Positions 42,520 to 53,161 are shown, numbered from the stretch's first letter. The stretch: DNA of 64,000 nt from JAWPMV01 sp039819665 (GCA_039819665.1 JBCBRM010000017.1:62001-126000); one strand, 5' to 3'. Notes: generated by a model not told the origin, from the letters alone. Translations and numbers: made by a program.

Positions 42520-44334
42520 TTACACTTTATACAACTTCTTTTCAACGATAAAATTCTCCAACACCAATACATCCATCTCTGTTTTTTGAAAGCAGTGAAT
42601 TGCCTCTTTGGGCTTGCAAACGATGGGTTCCCCCCGAACATTAAAGCTGGTATTTAAAAGGACTCCTCTACCCGTTTTCGCTTTAATGGACTGTAATAGA
42701 GAGTAAAAGCGAGGATTAGCTGATTTTCTTAGGCTCTGGACTCTCGCACTTCCATCTACATGAGTAATAGCGGCTAGTTCTGATTTTTTGAAGGCTAATT
42801 TCTCTTTCATCGACCACTCATAATAATCTGTAGGAAAGGCATGAAGATGTTCCGATTTAAGTTTCCTGACAAAACTCATATAAGGAGAGGATTGCTTGAG
42901 TTCAAAATATTCTGGTATCTCCCCTTCCATAAAGACGGGAGCGAACGGGCGGAAACTTTCTCGATTTTTGATCTTAATATTTACAATTCTTTGCATTTCT
43001 ATATTTGCGGGATCAGCCAGAATACTTCGATTTCCGAGTGCTCTGGGTCCAAATTCCATTCTTCCTTGAAACCATCCTACGACCATCCCGGATGTCAACT
43101 TATCCGATAGATAGTCAAAAAGGGATTCATCTGTATGTTCTGAATAGGACAGATTTGCCTCCTGCAATGCAATCCGTATTTCATCTAAGGAAAAGGAGGG
43201 ACCCAGATACGCATTTTTCATGGAATCCTTCAGCAGCCTACTTCGGGCTTGTTTAAAATGGATATGAAATGCTGCCAAAGCAGCTCCCAAAGAAGCTCCA
43301 GCATCCCCAGCTGCTGGCTGTACATAGATTTCCTCAAAATCTGTTTCGTCTAATAACTTCCCATTTGCTACACAGTTTAATGCTACTCCCCCTGCAATAC
43401 ATAGATAGTTTGATCCAGTCAAACGCTGGGCTTCTTTCGCTAAAGCAATCATAATATCTTCTGTAATCTCCTGTATTGCCAATGCCAGATTACAGTGTTC
43501 TTGCAAAATTTCAGCTTCAGGCTCACGTTTAGATATGCCAAACAATTTTACCCAATCCTTATCCTGAATCATCCGCAGACCGTAGGGATAGCTGAAATAG
43601 GAAATATTTAGTTGAAAAGATCCATCCGGAAAACTTGTAATTAAGTGGCCTCGAATTATCTGCTTAAATCTTTCCTTTTGCTCTGAATGAGGATTCCCAT
43701 AAGGTGCAAGTCCCATGAGTTTATATTCTCCTGAATTGACTTTGAACCCCAGAAAATAGGTGAAAGACGAATATAGTAACCCCAAAGAATGCGGAAAGGA
43801 AATTTGTTTCTTCAACTCAATATTTTGCCCTTTCCCATGCATAATGCTAGTAGTTGCCCATTCCCCTACTCCATCTACACTTAAAATAGCAGCATCTTCA
43901 AAAGGAGAAGGATAAAAGGCACTTGCCGCATGAGAAAGATGATGTTCGGGGAAAAGGAGAGGTATATTTTTAGCATTGAACTCTCCAATGGTCGTTAGCT
44001 CTTTTCTAAGTGTCGATTTGAGAAAGAGCTTTTCTTTAATCCAAATCGGTATCGACTTCACAAATTGTCGAAAACCTTTGGGAGCATATGCATAATAGGT
44101 TTCCAATAGCCGTTCAAACTTTAAGAGAGGTTTGTCATAAAAGACAATGGCATCTACTTCATTGAGACCTATTCCGGCTTCCTCTAAGCAATAGGAGATG
44201 GCTTGAGAAGGAAATTGAGGGTCATGTTTTATCCGACTAAAACGCTCTTCCTGAGCAGCTGCGATAATTTCACCATCCCTGATCAAGGCAGCAGCGGCAT
44301 CATGATAATAAGCAGATATTCCCAAGATATACAT
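42520..44334 (-). CDS. Carbamoyltransferase, NodU/CmcH/SxtI family
   Basis: The 604-residue enzyme transfers a carbamoyl group from carbamoyl phosphate to a hydroxyl acceptor. The N-terminal Kae1-like part has ILGISAYYHDAAAALIRDGEI (3-23), EERFSRIKHD (30-39) and PEHHLSHAASAFYPSPF (about 129-145), with its metal-binding histidines. The C-terminal YrdC-like part has LCIAGGVALNCVANGKL (about 312-328), WFQGRMEFGPRALGNRSILA (about 418-437), and the closing VLLNTSFNVRGEPIVCKP-like stretch (about 560-577). The acceptor is probably a sugar or secondary metabolite, given the SxtJ and DUF5989 companions. No biosynthetic cluster is visible beside it. Confidence 0.92.
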   Translation of the reverse strand: MYILGISAYYHDAAAALIRDGEIIAAAQEERFSRIKHDPQFPSQAISYCLEEAGIGLNEVDAIVFYDKPLLKFERLLETYYAYAPKGFRQFVKSIPIWIKEKLFLKSTLRKELTTIGEFNAKNIPLLFPEHHLSHAASAFYPSPFEDAAILSVDGVGEWATTSIMHGKGQNIELKKQISFPHSLGLLYSSFTYFLGFKVNSGEYKLMGLAPYGNPHSEQKERFKQIIRGHLITSFPDGSFQLNISYFSYPYGLRMIQDKDWVKLFGISKREPEAEILQEHCNLALAIQEITEDIMIALAKEAQRLTGSNYLCIAGGVALNCVANGKLLDETDFEEIYVQPAAGDAGASLGAALAAFHIHFKQARSRLLKDSMKNAYLGPSFSLDEIRIALQEANLSYSEHTDESLFDYLSDKLTSGMVVGWFQGRMEFGPRALGNRSILADPANIEMQRIVNIKIKNRESFRPFAPVFMEGEIPEYFELKQSSPYMSFVRKLKSEHLHAFPTDYYEWSMKEKLAFKKSELAAITHVDGSARVQSLRKSANPRFYSLLQSIKAKTGRGVLLNTSFNVRGEPIVCKPKEAIHCFQKTEMDVLVLENFIVEKKLYKV

Positions 44335-44415
44335 GGATAGCTAAAAAATTTGAAGCGAGAATATCTTCTTTTTTAGCAAAAATTCCGAACGTATTTCAGG
44401 CTCAACTTAAAGCAT

Positions 44416-44445
44416 AAATAAAAAAGGCGGACTCGAAAGTCCGCC
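44416..44445 (-). terminator. Intrinsic terminator for the type-A sorted protein gene
   Basis: GGCGGACT (44426-44433) pairs with AGTCCGCC (44438-44445) around CGAA. Read on the minus strand it is a GC-rich stem with a TTCG loop followed by a T-rich run, which fits a rho-independent terminator 26 bases after the stop of the gene at 44472. Confidence 0.88.
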
Positions 44446-44471
44446 CTCGTGAGGAAATAGCGTAGCTAAGT

Positions 44472-45587
44472 CTACTGCTTAAGAAATCTTCCGATTGAAT
44501 GTTGATTCCCATCTTTTCCGATAAGGCTCGCATAGTACATGCCCTCACTGAGGTTACCTACTTGCATTTGAAATACCCCGACTTCCAGGTCAAAGCTTTC
44601 TCTTAGCACCTGTTTCCCAAACGCATCTACTACTAGTACTTCATAAGATCCAGCTGCTTTATCCAGTAGTTTGAAGTTTACAAAGTCGACAGCGGGATTA
44701 GGCGAGATTTCGAAGCGGAGTTCTGAGAGAAATGAATTCTCCAATCTGACCTCTTCAACTTTCGAATATTCAAACAAACCATTTTTATCTACCTGTTTTA
44801 GGCGATAGAAAACCCTTTCTGCTATGTACTCCTTGTCCACGTAGAAATACTCCTGAACTTCAGAGGTATTTCCTGCCCCCTCTATCTGAGCAATTTTTTC
44901 AAAGGCTTGCCCATCCACACTCTTTTCTATCTGGAAGTAATCGTTATTGATTTCAATAGAAGTTCCCCAATTAAGTTCAACCTCTCTTCCATTTATTCCT
45001 CTTGCAGCAAAATGTGTCCATTCAACCGGGAAGGCTCCATTGGGAATAAAGGTGTCAAAGACATTTTGTCCTCCCATAAAAAGCGCCGGATCCGTATTGC
45101 CGAAAATGGTGCCAGCTCCTGTCTCTACAAATTCAAATATAGGCGTTGAACTTGCTGTAAAAACGACGTTAAACAGCTCCTGGTTCCCGGCAGTACTCAA
45201 GGCCTGGATTCCAGACCCTGAGTTGGTGAATTGAACATAATAATATCCATCTCCTCCATCGGACCCAATTGCTCCCCCAGGTCCGAGACCGGTGTTCTGG
45301 GCAAAGCCCATAGCTGTTGCATTGAAAGTGATTGCTGTGACCGGATTTGCTCCTAATACGGCCGGCCAACGCATGGTGATCTGACTTCCCAAAGACCAGA
45401 TATTACACGGAGCTGCGTTCACATCCAGGTTGGGTTTTACGAATACAGAAAGTGTATTTCCTGTTACAGTTTGGCCGATTTGTACCTGCAGCCAGTTGCA
45501 AAATTGTGCCTGTGTGGGGATGGCTAACAGCATTCCAAACCAAAACAAGCAAAGAACAAGTATATAAGGTTTTACTAATCGATTCAT
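44472..45587 (-). CDS. Secreted protein with type-A type IX sorting domain
   Basis: From ATG 45587 (MNRLVKPYILVLCLFWFGML) the protein has 371 residues; a longer frame starting at 45632 would overlap the upstream gene and spoil the signal peptide (cleavage after TQAQ). Residues 25-170 form one beta domain with a cohesin-like look (VSVF-type strands, IWSLGSQITMRWPAVL). Then comes an ARGINGREVELNWGTSIEINNDYF module, a frequent surface-protein Fn3-like link. The last 80 residues are the type-A sorting domain: FEISPNPAVDFVNFKL, VVDAFGKQVL and LSEGMYYASL-type strands. It is exported through the type IX system and is probably surface-bound. It begins 10 bases after the stop of the giant HYR gene, implying co-transcription with it. 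Confidence 0.9.
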   Translation of the reverse strand: MNRLVKPYILVLCLFWFGMLLAIPTQAQFCNWLQVQIGQTVTGNTLSVFVKPNLDVNAAPCNIWSLGSQITMRWPAVLGANPVTAITFNATAMGFAQNTGLGPGGAIGSDGGDGYYYVQFTNSGSGIQALSTAGNQELFNVVFTASSTPIFEFVETGAGTIFGNTDPALFMGGQNVFDTFIPNGAFPVEWTHFAARGINGREVELNWGTSIEINNDYFQIEKSVDGQAFEKIAQIEGAGNTSEVQEYFYVDKEYIAERVFYRLKQVDKNGLFEYSKVEEVRLENSFLSELRFEISPNPAVDFVNFKLLDKAAGSYEVLVVDAFGKQVLRESFDLEVGVFQMQVGNLSEGMYYASLIGKDGNQHSIGRFLKQ

Positions 45588-45597
45588 GATTATTGGA

Positions 45598-48500
45598 TTA
45601 AGGAATTTGTTCACTGAAACTATGGCTATCACTAAAGGTGGTATTCAGCGGATGAAGCAGAATATTGAGGAATAATACATTCACCTCCGTCAGTGGTCCT
45701 GTATAGATGACTGAACCATCAAGACTCAGGTCTTCAATAGTATATTCTGAAACCACATGAGATACTGAGAAGAAAGTATTGTCAGGAGCAAAGAGAATTT
45801 TGCTAAAAATGGGGTTCGCATCTGAAAGAGGTCCGGTATAAAAGATGGACTTATCTCCATTTGCATCACCTCCCCATAGCATTTGCACACCTCCTGCTAT
45901 CCGTTGGGCATGATTGCCGTGAGTTGTTGTAGTGAGATTGGTGAAATCAACCGATGTTGCAGAACCCGTTGTCACCGTGGAAGTACCAACAGTCATTGCT
46001 CCAAGGTGATTTCTATGACGAACAGCGATATAGTAGTCATCTGTTGGCAAGTCAAAGCCTATAGGTGAAGTGCCATCCCCGGCATCAACAACTGATCCAT
46101 TTCTAAGAACCAGGCCTGCCTGACGTCCCAAGATATTCGCTGGATTGTTTTTATCTCTTAACTCGACATACACCCAGTCAACTGGTGCAGAAGCCCCACT
46201 TGTACTCAGGACAGGTGCAGAAGCAGAATTGCTGCCTAAGCCAGCTATAGGCGCATAGCCCATCGCTGTATATGGCTCAGTTAACAAATCTACTGCGTGC
46301 TTTGTCCGTAAGGAATCATGCATTAAGCCTGCTGCAGAGACATAGGCTCCCTGAAGGTAGACTTTGATATCTACCAGGATGGGGTTGACAGGTGGCTGAT
46401 CGAGGAAATAAGGAATTGAATCCGATTTACATCCCTTATCATCTGTGATGACTACTTTATAGGTATCACTAGCTAATCCAATAGCCAATTGTGTGCCCTG
46501 AGTTAATGGATCATCCCACTGATACCCTACATATGGAGGAGTACCTCCTTGTGGAACAGCCAGCAATTCTCCATCCGCAGCACCGAAGGCACTGATAGGC
46601 GATGTTTCCAGAATAAAGCCAGTAGGCAAGGCATTCACCTGAACATAAACCGTATCACTGCTAGAGAAACAATTGTTGCTTATCGTCCAGATCAAAGGGA
46701 AAGGATTCAATCCACTTACAGTAGGCGTAAGGAGGTTGGTCAGATCAGCAGTTGGATCAGTATTACTTGGTACAAAGATGGCATTGGGATCACCAAATGA
46801 CCATGCACCTGTTTCTCCTACACCTGGACTATTGGCACTCAAAGTGAGCAGTTCTTCTGCACATACCTCGACCAAATTTGGCATATTGATTACCGCTGTG
46901 GTAGGAGTGACTGCAGGTAGAACCGTTACATTGAAACTGCAGGTATCTATATTTCCTGCAAGGTCAACTGCCTGATAAGATACTACTGTATTTCCCACCG
47001 GGAAGGTAGTACCACTGGAAAATCCTTCAATCAAAGAGATGGAAATAGTACCCGGACAATTATCTGATGCGGTAACACCTGTATAGGTAACCACTGCATC
47101 ACAAGTCGTTGGACTTCCTGTTACAACAATATCTGGAGGACAGATGATTTGAGGTGCTTCTGTATCCGTAACTGTCACATTGAAACTACACATAACGGTG
47201 TTACCTCCTAAATCTGTGTAAGAATAGCTTACAGAAGTTACTCCCAAAGGGAATTGATCGCCACTAGCAAATCCTGTTTGAAGACTTGGAGGCCCAGTAA
47301 GAGGGCAATTATCCGTAACCGTTGGTAATGCATAATTCACAACGGCTCCACACTGGCCAATATCATTGGAAACGGTGATATCTAGCGGGCAAGTCATCAC
47401 TGGCACAATATTGTCATTGATGGTTACAGTGAATGAACAGGTGTCGGTGTTACCAGAAGAATCCGTAGCGATATAAGTCTCTGTGGTAGTACCAACTGGG
47501 AAGAAATTTCCATTTCCTATTCCAGAAATCAGCGTTACCTGAACCGGAGAACAATTATCGGAAACTCCTACTCCTGGATAGAAGACGACAGCTCCACACT
47601 GACCTGGATCTACATTCTGCACGACATTAGCCGGACAGGTGATCACGGGATCTTCATTGTCTATAACTGTAATGGTGAATGTACAGGTATCTGAATTACC
47701 TGACTCATCAAAAACGATATGCGTAATGGTGTCTGTTCCAATAGGATAAAAGGCTGTGATACTCGGATTTATCCTTCCATTTCCACCAAGACCGCAATTG
47801 TCAGTAGCAGTCGGAGTATTATAACTAACGCTTGCTCCGCATTGCCCCGGATCATTGAAGACGACGATATCAGCCGGACAGTCAATCACAGGAGGAATGG
47901 TATCAAGTACAATTACATTTGCAGAACACGTACTGCTATTTCCGTTTACATCCGTAACTGTTAGGACTACTGAATTTAAGCCCGTATCCGCACAGCTAAA
48001 GTTGGTCATACTCAGACTTAAGGAAGCAATTCCGCAATTATCCGAACTACCATTATCTATTTGGCCCGGAGTTATAATAGCCGCGCCACCTGTATCCAAG
48101 TAAACAGTAAGGTCCTGGCAAATGGCAGTTGGAGGAAGAAGGTCTTCAACCGTAACCGTAGCATTTGCACTAGAGCTATTGCTATTATTATCTATGGCAG
48201 TCAGCGTAATGGTATTCGCCCCTACATCCAGACAATCGAAATCATAATCAGAAAGTAAGAGCGTGTCTATGCCACATGCATCTGAGCTTCCATTATCAAT
48301 ATCATTTGCTGTGATACTTGCCTGACCATTGGCATCCAATTGGATCGTGATGTTCTGGGTTTGGACAATGGGTGAAACCGTATCTTCTACTGTAACAGTT
48401 GCTGTACATATTGCACTATTGTTGTAATTATCTACAACGGTCAGGGTAACCGTATTAGTTCCTACATCTGCACAGGTGAAATCATAGATATCCAGATACA

Positions 48501-51500
48501 TGGTATCGATTCCACAAGCATCATAGCTATTGTTATCAATATCAGCTGCGACTATGCTAGCATTTCCACTAGCATCCAATTGAACTGTAATATCCTGGCA
48601 GGTGGCAAAAGGAGCTATAGAATCAACTACAGTTACTACAGCAGTACAACTAGAAATATTTGAATTATTGTCGGTTACGGTTAGGGTAACAGTATTGGTT
48701 CCAATATCAGCGCAGGTGAAAGTATTCTTATCCAATACCATACTAGCGATGCCACATGCATCCGTGCTTCCATTGTCAATGTCATTGGGAGTAATCGCAG
48801 CAAAGCCAAAGAAACCTCCCAGGTATACGGTGATGTCCTGACAAACAACAGCTGGAGCTACATTGTCTTCAACCGTAATATTTGCCGTACAGGTCCCAAT
48901 ATTTCCGCTACTATCTCTGACAGATAGGGTAACTGTATTTACCCCAACATCAGCACATCCGAAAATTGATTGGCTCAGGAACATGCTGTCTATTCCGCAA
49001 ATATCAAAACTGCCATTATCTACCTGAGAAGGAAGAACTGTAGCCAAACCATTTACATCTAGTTGGACAGTTAAATCCTGGCAAATGGCTGTAGGATCAA
49101 GATTATCTTCAATAACGATGACAGCTCCACAAGTATTACTGTTTCCAGCACTATCGATAACCTCCACTATTATATTATGGGTTCCAATATCACCGCAATC
49201 ATAGAGCGTTTTTAGATTCCCGTTAAGGTAAAAGTTGGTTTGAGCAATACCACAATTATCAAAGCTATTTGCCCAGGCAGGACTTAAGCTGATATCTGTA
49301 ATTCCGGTAGCCGGCAAAGCAAATGTTATCGGGAATACTGGACAAACTGCTGTTGGATTCTCAGCATCGTTTACCGTTACGGTAACCGAACATGTACTGG
49401 TATTTCCAGATGGATCAGTAGCAGTAAAGGTTACTACTGTAGTACCTACTGGATAAAAATCACTAGCATCCTCGCCTCCATTGTTGTAGTCATTTACAAG
49501 CGTTACCGCACAATTGTCTGAAGCACTTGAAAGCAATGCTACCTGAGCTCCACATGCAAATGGATCATTATTCACCACCACATTTGCTGGACATGTAATT
49601 ACTGGAGAAATGGTATCTAAGACCGTAACTACTGAAGAGCAGTTAGCAGTATTTCCATTATTATCTATTACTGTTAGATTGACTGTATTTGCACCGGTAT
49701 CCGAGCAGGTAAAATTGTACAGGTCAAGGAACATGGTATCTATGCCGCAGACATCAGAACTTCCATTATCTATATCCAGGGTTTGAATAGAAGCCTGTCC
49801 ACTACCATCGAGATAAACAGTTACATCCTGACAAATGGCCTGGGGAGAAATGGTATCCAGAACAGTTACATTTCCTGAACATGAAGCACTGTTTCCATTG
49901 ACATCGTCTACGGTAAGGGTAATAACATTTACCCCAGTATCTATACAGCCAAAAGTAGTCTGACTCAGATTTACTGCACTGATTGCACAATTATCACTTG
50001 AACCATTATCAATGTCTCCTACTCCAATAGTTGCAAGTCCACTTCCATCGAGGTAGATAGTTATGTCCTGGCAAATCACTATGGGCGAAATGGTATCCAG
50101 AACCGTTATGCCGGCATTGCAACTGGAAAGATTGCCACTGGAATCGATAACAGTCAGGGAAACCAGACTTGAACCTATATCAGAACAATCAAAGTCGTAT
50201 TTACTAAGGAACATGGTATCAATTCCACAAGCATCTGCACTTCCATTATCAAGATCTAAAGGAGTAATAGAAGCGAGACCATTATTGTCCAGATAGACAT
50301 TTATGTTTTGACAAACAACTGTTGGAGAAACGGTATCTACTACTGTCACTATTGCCGTACAGGTACTGGAATTATTGTTTACATCCTCAACAGTCAGCGT
50401 AACTGTATTGCTACCTAAATCGGCACAACCAAAATTGTAGGTATCTAAATAAACCGTATCAATTCCACAAGCATCATTACTTCCGTTATTGATTTGGGTA
50501 GCTGTTATGCTTCCTGTTCCTGCAGCATCCAAATGAACCGTGATATCTTGGCAAACCGCTGCTGGAGGGGTATTATCGATTCCTGCCGCGACAGAAACAG
50601 TCTTACTGGATTCACATCCATTCGCATCTACTGCTTTGATCACATAAGAACCAGGGGTTAAACCCGGGGAGCTTACACTTGTTCCACCTGTTACTCCCGT
50701 TCCCAGTACAGTAAAGGTTACACCTCCATTATTGGAAATGGAAAGGGTATAAGGCCCGTTGGCAGCTGTGGCGTCAAATGAAATTGAACCATCGTCGGTA
50801 CCCGGGCAACTTTCATCCACTACGGTTTCAGTAATAGTTGGAGCAGGAATTACATCCAGGGTACTGGTAGCTGTATTTGTACAATTATTTCCATCTGTAT
50901 AAGAATAAGTAATAATAGCTGAGGCCAAACCAACAGCGGTCGGATCGAAGGTGAAGGTATTACCATTCCCATCATCAGTAACTCCAGGTCCGGAATAAGA
51001 ACCCCCGCTAGGAAGTCCACCTCCCAAACCACTCTGTATTCCCCCGCTTATACAGACATCTGCCAGAGCTGAAAAACTCACTATTGGTAAAGCATAGATT
51101 TCCAGAATAGTATTAGCAGTTTTACTACAATTGTTGCCGTCGGTATAAGTATAGGATAGAATGTGTACCCCTGCCCCTGCTGCTGAAGGATCCAGCGTAA
51201 AGGTATTTCCATTTGCATCATCGGTAACACCCGGGCCGGAATAGGTCCCCCCGGCAGGAGACCCTCCGCCCAGGCCGGTTTGAACAGCTGCATCAACACA
51301 ATATCCTGATACAGGTGAAAAGCTAACTGTGGGTAACGCAAATATCTCAATATCGTCATCTGCAGTCGTGCTACAACCATTCGCATCCGCATAGGTATAG
51401 GTAATGGTATGGACTCCAACACCGGCTGTAATGGGATCAAAGGTGTAGGTCAAGCCATTCGCATCGTCAATAACACCGGGACCTGAATAGGTGCCCCCTG

Positions 51501-52494
51501 TAGGAGTACCTCCCCCTAACCCAAATTGGAAAGGAGCTTGTTCACAGAGGTCCGCCGGAGCAGTGAAAGTGACTACCGGTATATCAAAAACTTCTATATC
51601 ATCATTGGCTGCACTTGTACAGCCATTGCCATCTGTAAAAGTATAAGTCAGGGTATGGGTTCCCAAACCTGCCACTCCGGGATCAAAGGTATACGTTAAG
51701 CCGTTTGCGTCATCAGTTACACCGACTCCAGAGTATATTCCACCCGCAGGACTTCCCCCTCCCTGCCCTGTCAGGATTCCGTCATTTATACACACATCCG
51801 GACCTGCTGAATAGGTAACGGTCGGCTCCGCAAATACGACTACATCATCTGTGATGCTATTGGTACATCCAAATCCATCTGTATAGGTATAGGTCAGGGT
51901 CTTAGTACCAACCCCTGCGATAGCTGGATCAAAGGAAAAGGTTAAACCATTTGCATCATCTGTTACCCCAGGACCAGAATAGAATCCTCCACCCGGTGTG
52001 GCACCCCCTACTCCGGTAAGCACCGGATCATTGATACAAAGATCCGCCGGAGCAGTGAACGTAAGGATGGGATTATTGACTGTCGTAGTGGCAGCTGCCC
52101 CTAAGGTGCAGGTATTGGGGCTGGCGTCTGTTGCAGTTGTAAGTTGAACTGTGAGTGCGCCGGCTATTGTAGGAGTAAAACTTACAGTCGCTGTAGGATT
52201 ATTCATGCTCAATTGCGGCTGTGCAAGTCCTCCTATAGTATAGTCCACCAAAATGGGATAGGAAGGACTGGTAGAGGCACTTGCATCAAAGCTTATGTTG
52301 AAAGCCTGTCCCAGGCAAACATTCGCAGGGACACTCACCGTTACATCACATTGTGCATAAGTAAGTAAAGAGTAAAAAAGGAAGAGACAACTTAGGAGAG
52401 ATGCTCGCCCAAGTCGGGTAAAGAGAGCAAGACGGTGGCTGTTTGCTGGTCCTTTATTTGGCCAGACTGAATTGCCAGGGTAATTGTTAACCAT
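45598..52494 (-). CDS. Giant secreted HYR-repeat adhesin-like protein
   Basis: The 2298-residue protein has an N-terminal export region (LFTRLGRASLLSCLFLFYSLLTYAQ). Five repeats of about 85 residues with LGGGTPTGGTYSGPGVTDD-type loops follow (about 130-560), then about fifteen Ig-like/HYR repeats of 75-85 residues. One subtype contains AICQDLTVQLDVNGLATV-type openings and another the typical HYR form VITCPANVVQNVDPGQCGAVV. The last 110 residues carry two calcium-loop-like segments (GGDANGDKSIFYTGPLSDAN and DLSLDGSVIYTGPLTEVN), as in dockerin-like C-termini of Bacteroidota, ending FSEQIP. No standard type IX sorting domain was recognised. It is probably a long surface or matrix protein. The type-A sorted gene follows it 10 bases later. 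Confidence 0.9.
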   Translation of the reverse strand: MVNNYPGNSVWPNKGPANSHRLALFTRLGRASLLSCLFLFYSLLTYAQCDVTVSVPANVCLGQAFNISFDASASTSPSYPILVDYTIGGLAQPQLSMNNPTATVSFTPTIAGALTVQLTTATDASPNTCTLGAAATTTVNNPILTFTAPADLCINDPVLTGVGGATPGGGFYSGPGVTDDANGLTFSFDPAIAGVGTKTLTYTYTDGFGCTNSITDDVVVFAEPTVTYSAGPDVCINDGILTGQGGGSPAGGIYSGVGVTDDANGLTYTFDPGVAGLGTHTLTYTFTDGNGCTSAANDDIEVFDIPVVTFTAPADLCEQAPFQFGLGGGTPTGGTYSGPGVIDDANGLTYTFDPITAGVGVHTITYTYADANGCSTTADDDIEIFALPTVSFSPVSGYCVDAAVQTGLGGGSPAGGTYSGPGVTDDANGNTFTLDPSAAGAGVHILSYTYTDGNNCSKTANTILEIYALPIVSFSALADVCISGGIQSGLGGGLPSGGSYSGPGVTDDGNGNTFTFDPTAVGLASAIITYSYTDGNNCTNTATSTLDVIPAPTITETVVDESCPGTDDGSISFDATAANGPYTLSISNNGGVTFTVLGTGVTGGTSVSSPGLTPGSYVIKAVDANGCESSKTVSVAAGIDNTPPAAVCQDITVHLDAAGTGSITATQINNGSNDACGIDTVYLDTYNFGCADLGSNTVTLTVEDVNNNSSTCTAIVTVVDTVSPTVVCQNINVYLDNNGLASITPLDLDNGSADACGIDTMFLSKYDFDCSDIGSSLVSLTVIDSSGNLSSCNAGITVLDTISPIVICQDITIYLDGSGLATIGVGDIDNGSSDNCAISAVNLSQTTFGCIDTGVNVITLTVDDVNGNSASCSGNVTVLDTISPQAICQDVTVYLDGSGQASIQTLDIDNGSSDVCGIDTMFLDLYNFTCSDTGANTVNLTVIDNNGNTANCSSVVTVLDTISPVITCPANVVVNNDPFACGAQVALLSSASDNCAVTLVNDYNNGGEDASDFYPVGTTVVTFTATDPSGNTSTCSVTVTVNDAENPTAVCPVFPITFALPATGITDISLSPAWANSFDNCGIAQTNFYLNGNLKTLYDCGDIGTHNIIVEVIDSAGNSNTCGAVIVIEDNLDPTAICQDLTVQLDVNGLATVLPSQVDNGSFDICGIDSMFLSQSIFGCADVGVNTVTLSVRDSSGNIGTCTANITVEDNVAPAVVCQDITVYLGGFFGFAAITPNDIDNGSTDACGIASMVLDKNTFTCADIGTNTVTLTVTDNNSNISSCTAVVTVVDSIAPFATCQDITVQLDASGNASIVAADIDNNSYDACGIDTMYLDIYDFTCADVGTNTVTLTVVDNYNNSAICTATVTVEDTVSPIVQTQNITIQLDANGQASITANDIDNGSSDACGIDTLLLSDYDFDCLDVGANTITLTAIDNNSNSSSANATVTVEDLLPPTAICQDLTVYLDTGGAAIITPGQIDNGSSDNCGIASLSLSMTNFSCADTGLNSVVLTVTDVNGNSSTCSANVIVLDTIPPVIDCPADIVVFNDPGQCGASVSYNTPTATDNCGLGGNGRINPSITAFYPIGTDTITHIVFDESGNSDTCTFTITVIDNEDPVITCPANVVQNVDPGQCGAVVFYPGVGVSDNCSPVQVTLISGIGNGNFFPVGTTTETYIATDSSGNTDTCSFTVTINDNIVPVMTCPLDITVSNDIGQCGAVVNYALPTVTDNCPLTGPPSLQTGFASGDQFPLGVTSVSYSYTDLGGNTVMCSFNVTVTDTEAPQIICPPDIVVTGSPTTCDAVVTYTGVTASDNCPGTISISLIEGFSSGTTFPVGNTVVSYQAVDLAGNIDTCSFNVTVLPAVTPTTAVINMPNLVEVCAEELLTLSANSPGVGETGAWSFGDPNAIFVPSNTDPTADLTNLLTPTVSGLNPFPLIWTISNNCFSSSDTVYVQVNALPTGFILETSPISAFGAADGELLAVPQGGTPPYVGYQWDDPLTQGTQLAIGLASDTYKVVITDDKGCKSDSIPYFLDQPPVNPILVDIKVYLQGAYVSAAGLMHDSLRTKHAVDLLTEPYTAMGYAPIAGLGSNSASAPVLSTSGASAPVDWVYVELRDKNNPANILGRQAGLVLRNGSVVDAGDGTSPIGFDLPTDDYYIAVRHRNHLGAMTVGTSTVTTGSATSVDFTNLTTTTHGNHAQRIAGGVQMLWGGDANGDKSIFYTGPLSDANPIFSKILFAPDNTFFSVSHVVSEYTIEDLSLDGSVIYTGPLTEVNVLFLNILLHPLNTTFSDSHSFSEQIP

Positions 52495-53161
52495 AGAGAA
52501 TTCTAAATAAGTGTGCGTTTTACTTGAGATAATTCTTTCCCAGCGTGAAAAATCATTTTCACGAGATCATTAAATGAGGTACCCCAAAGCTTCACTATGG
52601 CCGCTGTTCAAACCAGTACCCATAGGATGCTTTCCCACAGGCATTAGGAAATGTGCCAAAATGGGATCAATAGGAATTCAGGGCGATCCTGAAACGTGTA
52701 AAAAAATTGAGGTCCTGAAATTCGGATAGCCAGGGGGCAGCTTACCGAGTGTTATTCAATTATCAGGACATTGTAAGAGGCAGGTTTTCTTCAGGTTTTA
52801 AAGCAAGGTTCTTTATTGGCATAGGCACTTGTTATAAGCCCAAATAAAAGACACCTGTTTACTCCGCGCGACCAGGGAGTGAATGTCAACAGGTGCTCTT
52901 AAAGAATGAAGAAATGAGATATTTTTTTGGCCCAAACAAAAATTGACTCAGGCCTGTTTCTTCAGGCCTTTAATCAAATGTAATTACTTCCTGTTATCCA
53001 AATCTGCGTTTTTTATCAATGCCCGAAATGAATTGATAGATGTAGAAAAATTCTTGATTTCTGTAATGGGGATTTCACAGGACAAAATCACTTATGGTTA
53101 AACCTACCAAATCTGCATTATTCACAGAAAATCAATATATTAGGTCATAAATACTGCTACA
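52495..53161. other. Gene-free stretch with hairpins between divergent units
   Basis: It separates the minus-strand HYR gene from the plus-strand cytochrome cassette and should hold both promoters. Seen in it are the inverted repeat at 52544, a hairpin at about 52851-52897 (CACCTGTT with AACAGGTG, enclosing ACTCC/GGAGT) and a terminator-like hairpin at 52950-52969 (AGGCCTG with CAGGCCT). No protein gene was recognised; the hairpins may belong to a small RNA. Confidence 0.5.
52544..52563. promoter_or_regulatory. 8-bp inverted repeat upstream of the giant HYR gene, possible operator
   Basis: CGTGAAAA (52544-52551) and TTTTCACG (52556-52563) form a perfect inverted repeat with a 4-base spacer, 50 bases upstream of the start codon at 52494. 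The short spacer makes a protein-binding palindrome or an RNA hairpin equally possible. Confidence 0.35.

Noticed and set aside
45588..45632. Upstream start for the type-A sorted protein gene
   Set aside because: It would overlap the stop of the giant HYR gene and place 15 non-signal residues before a normal signal peptide.
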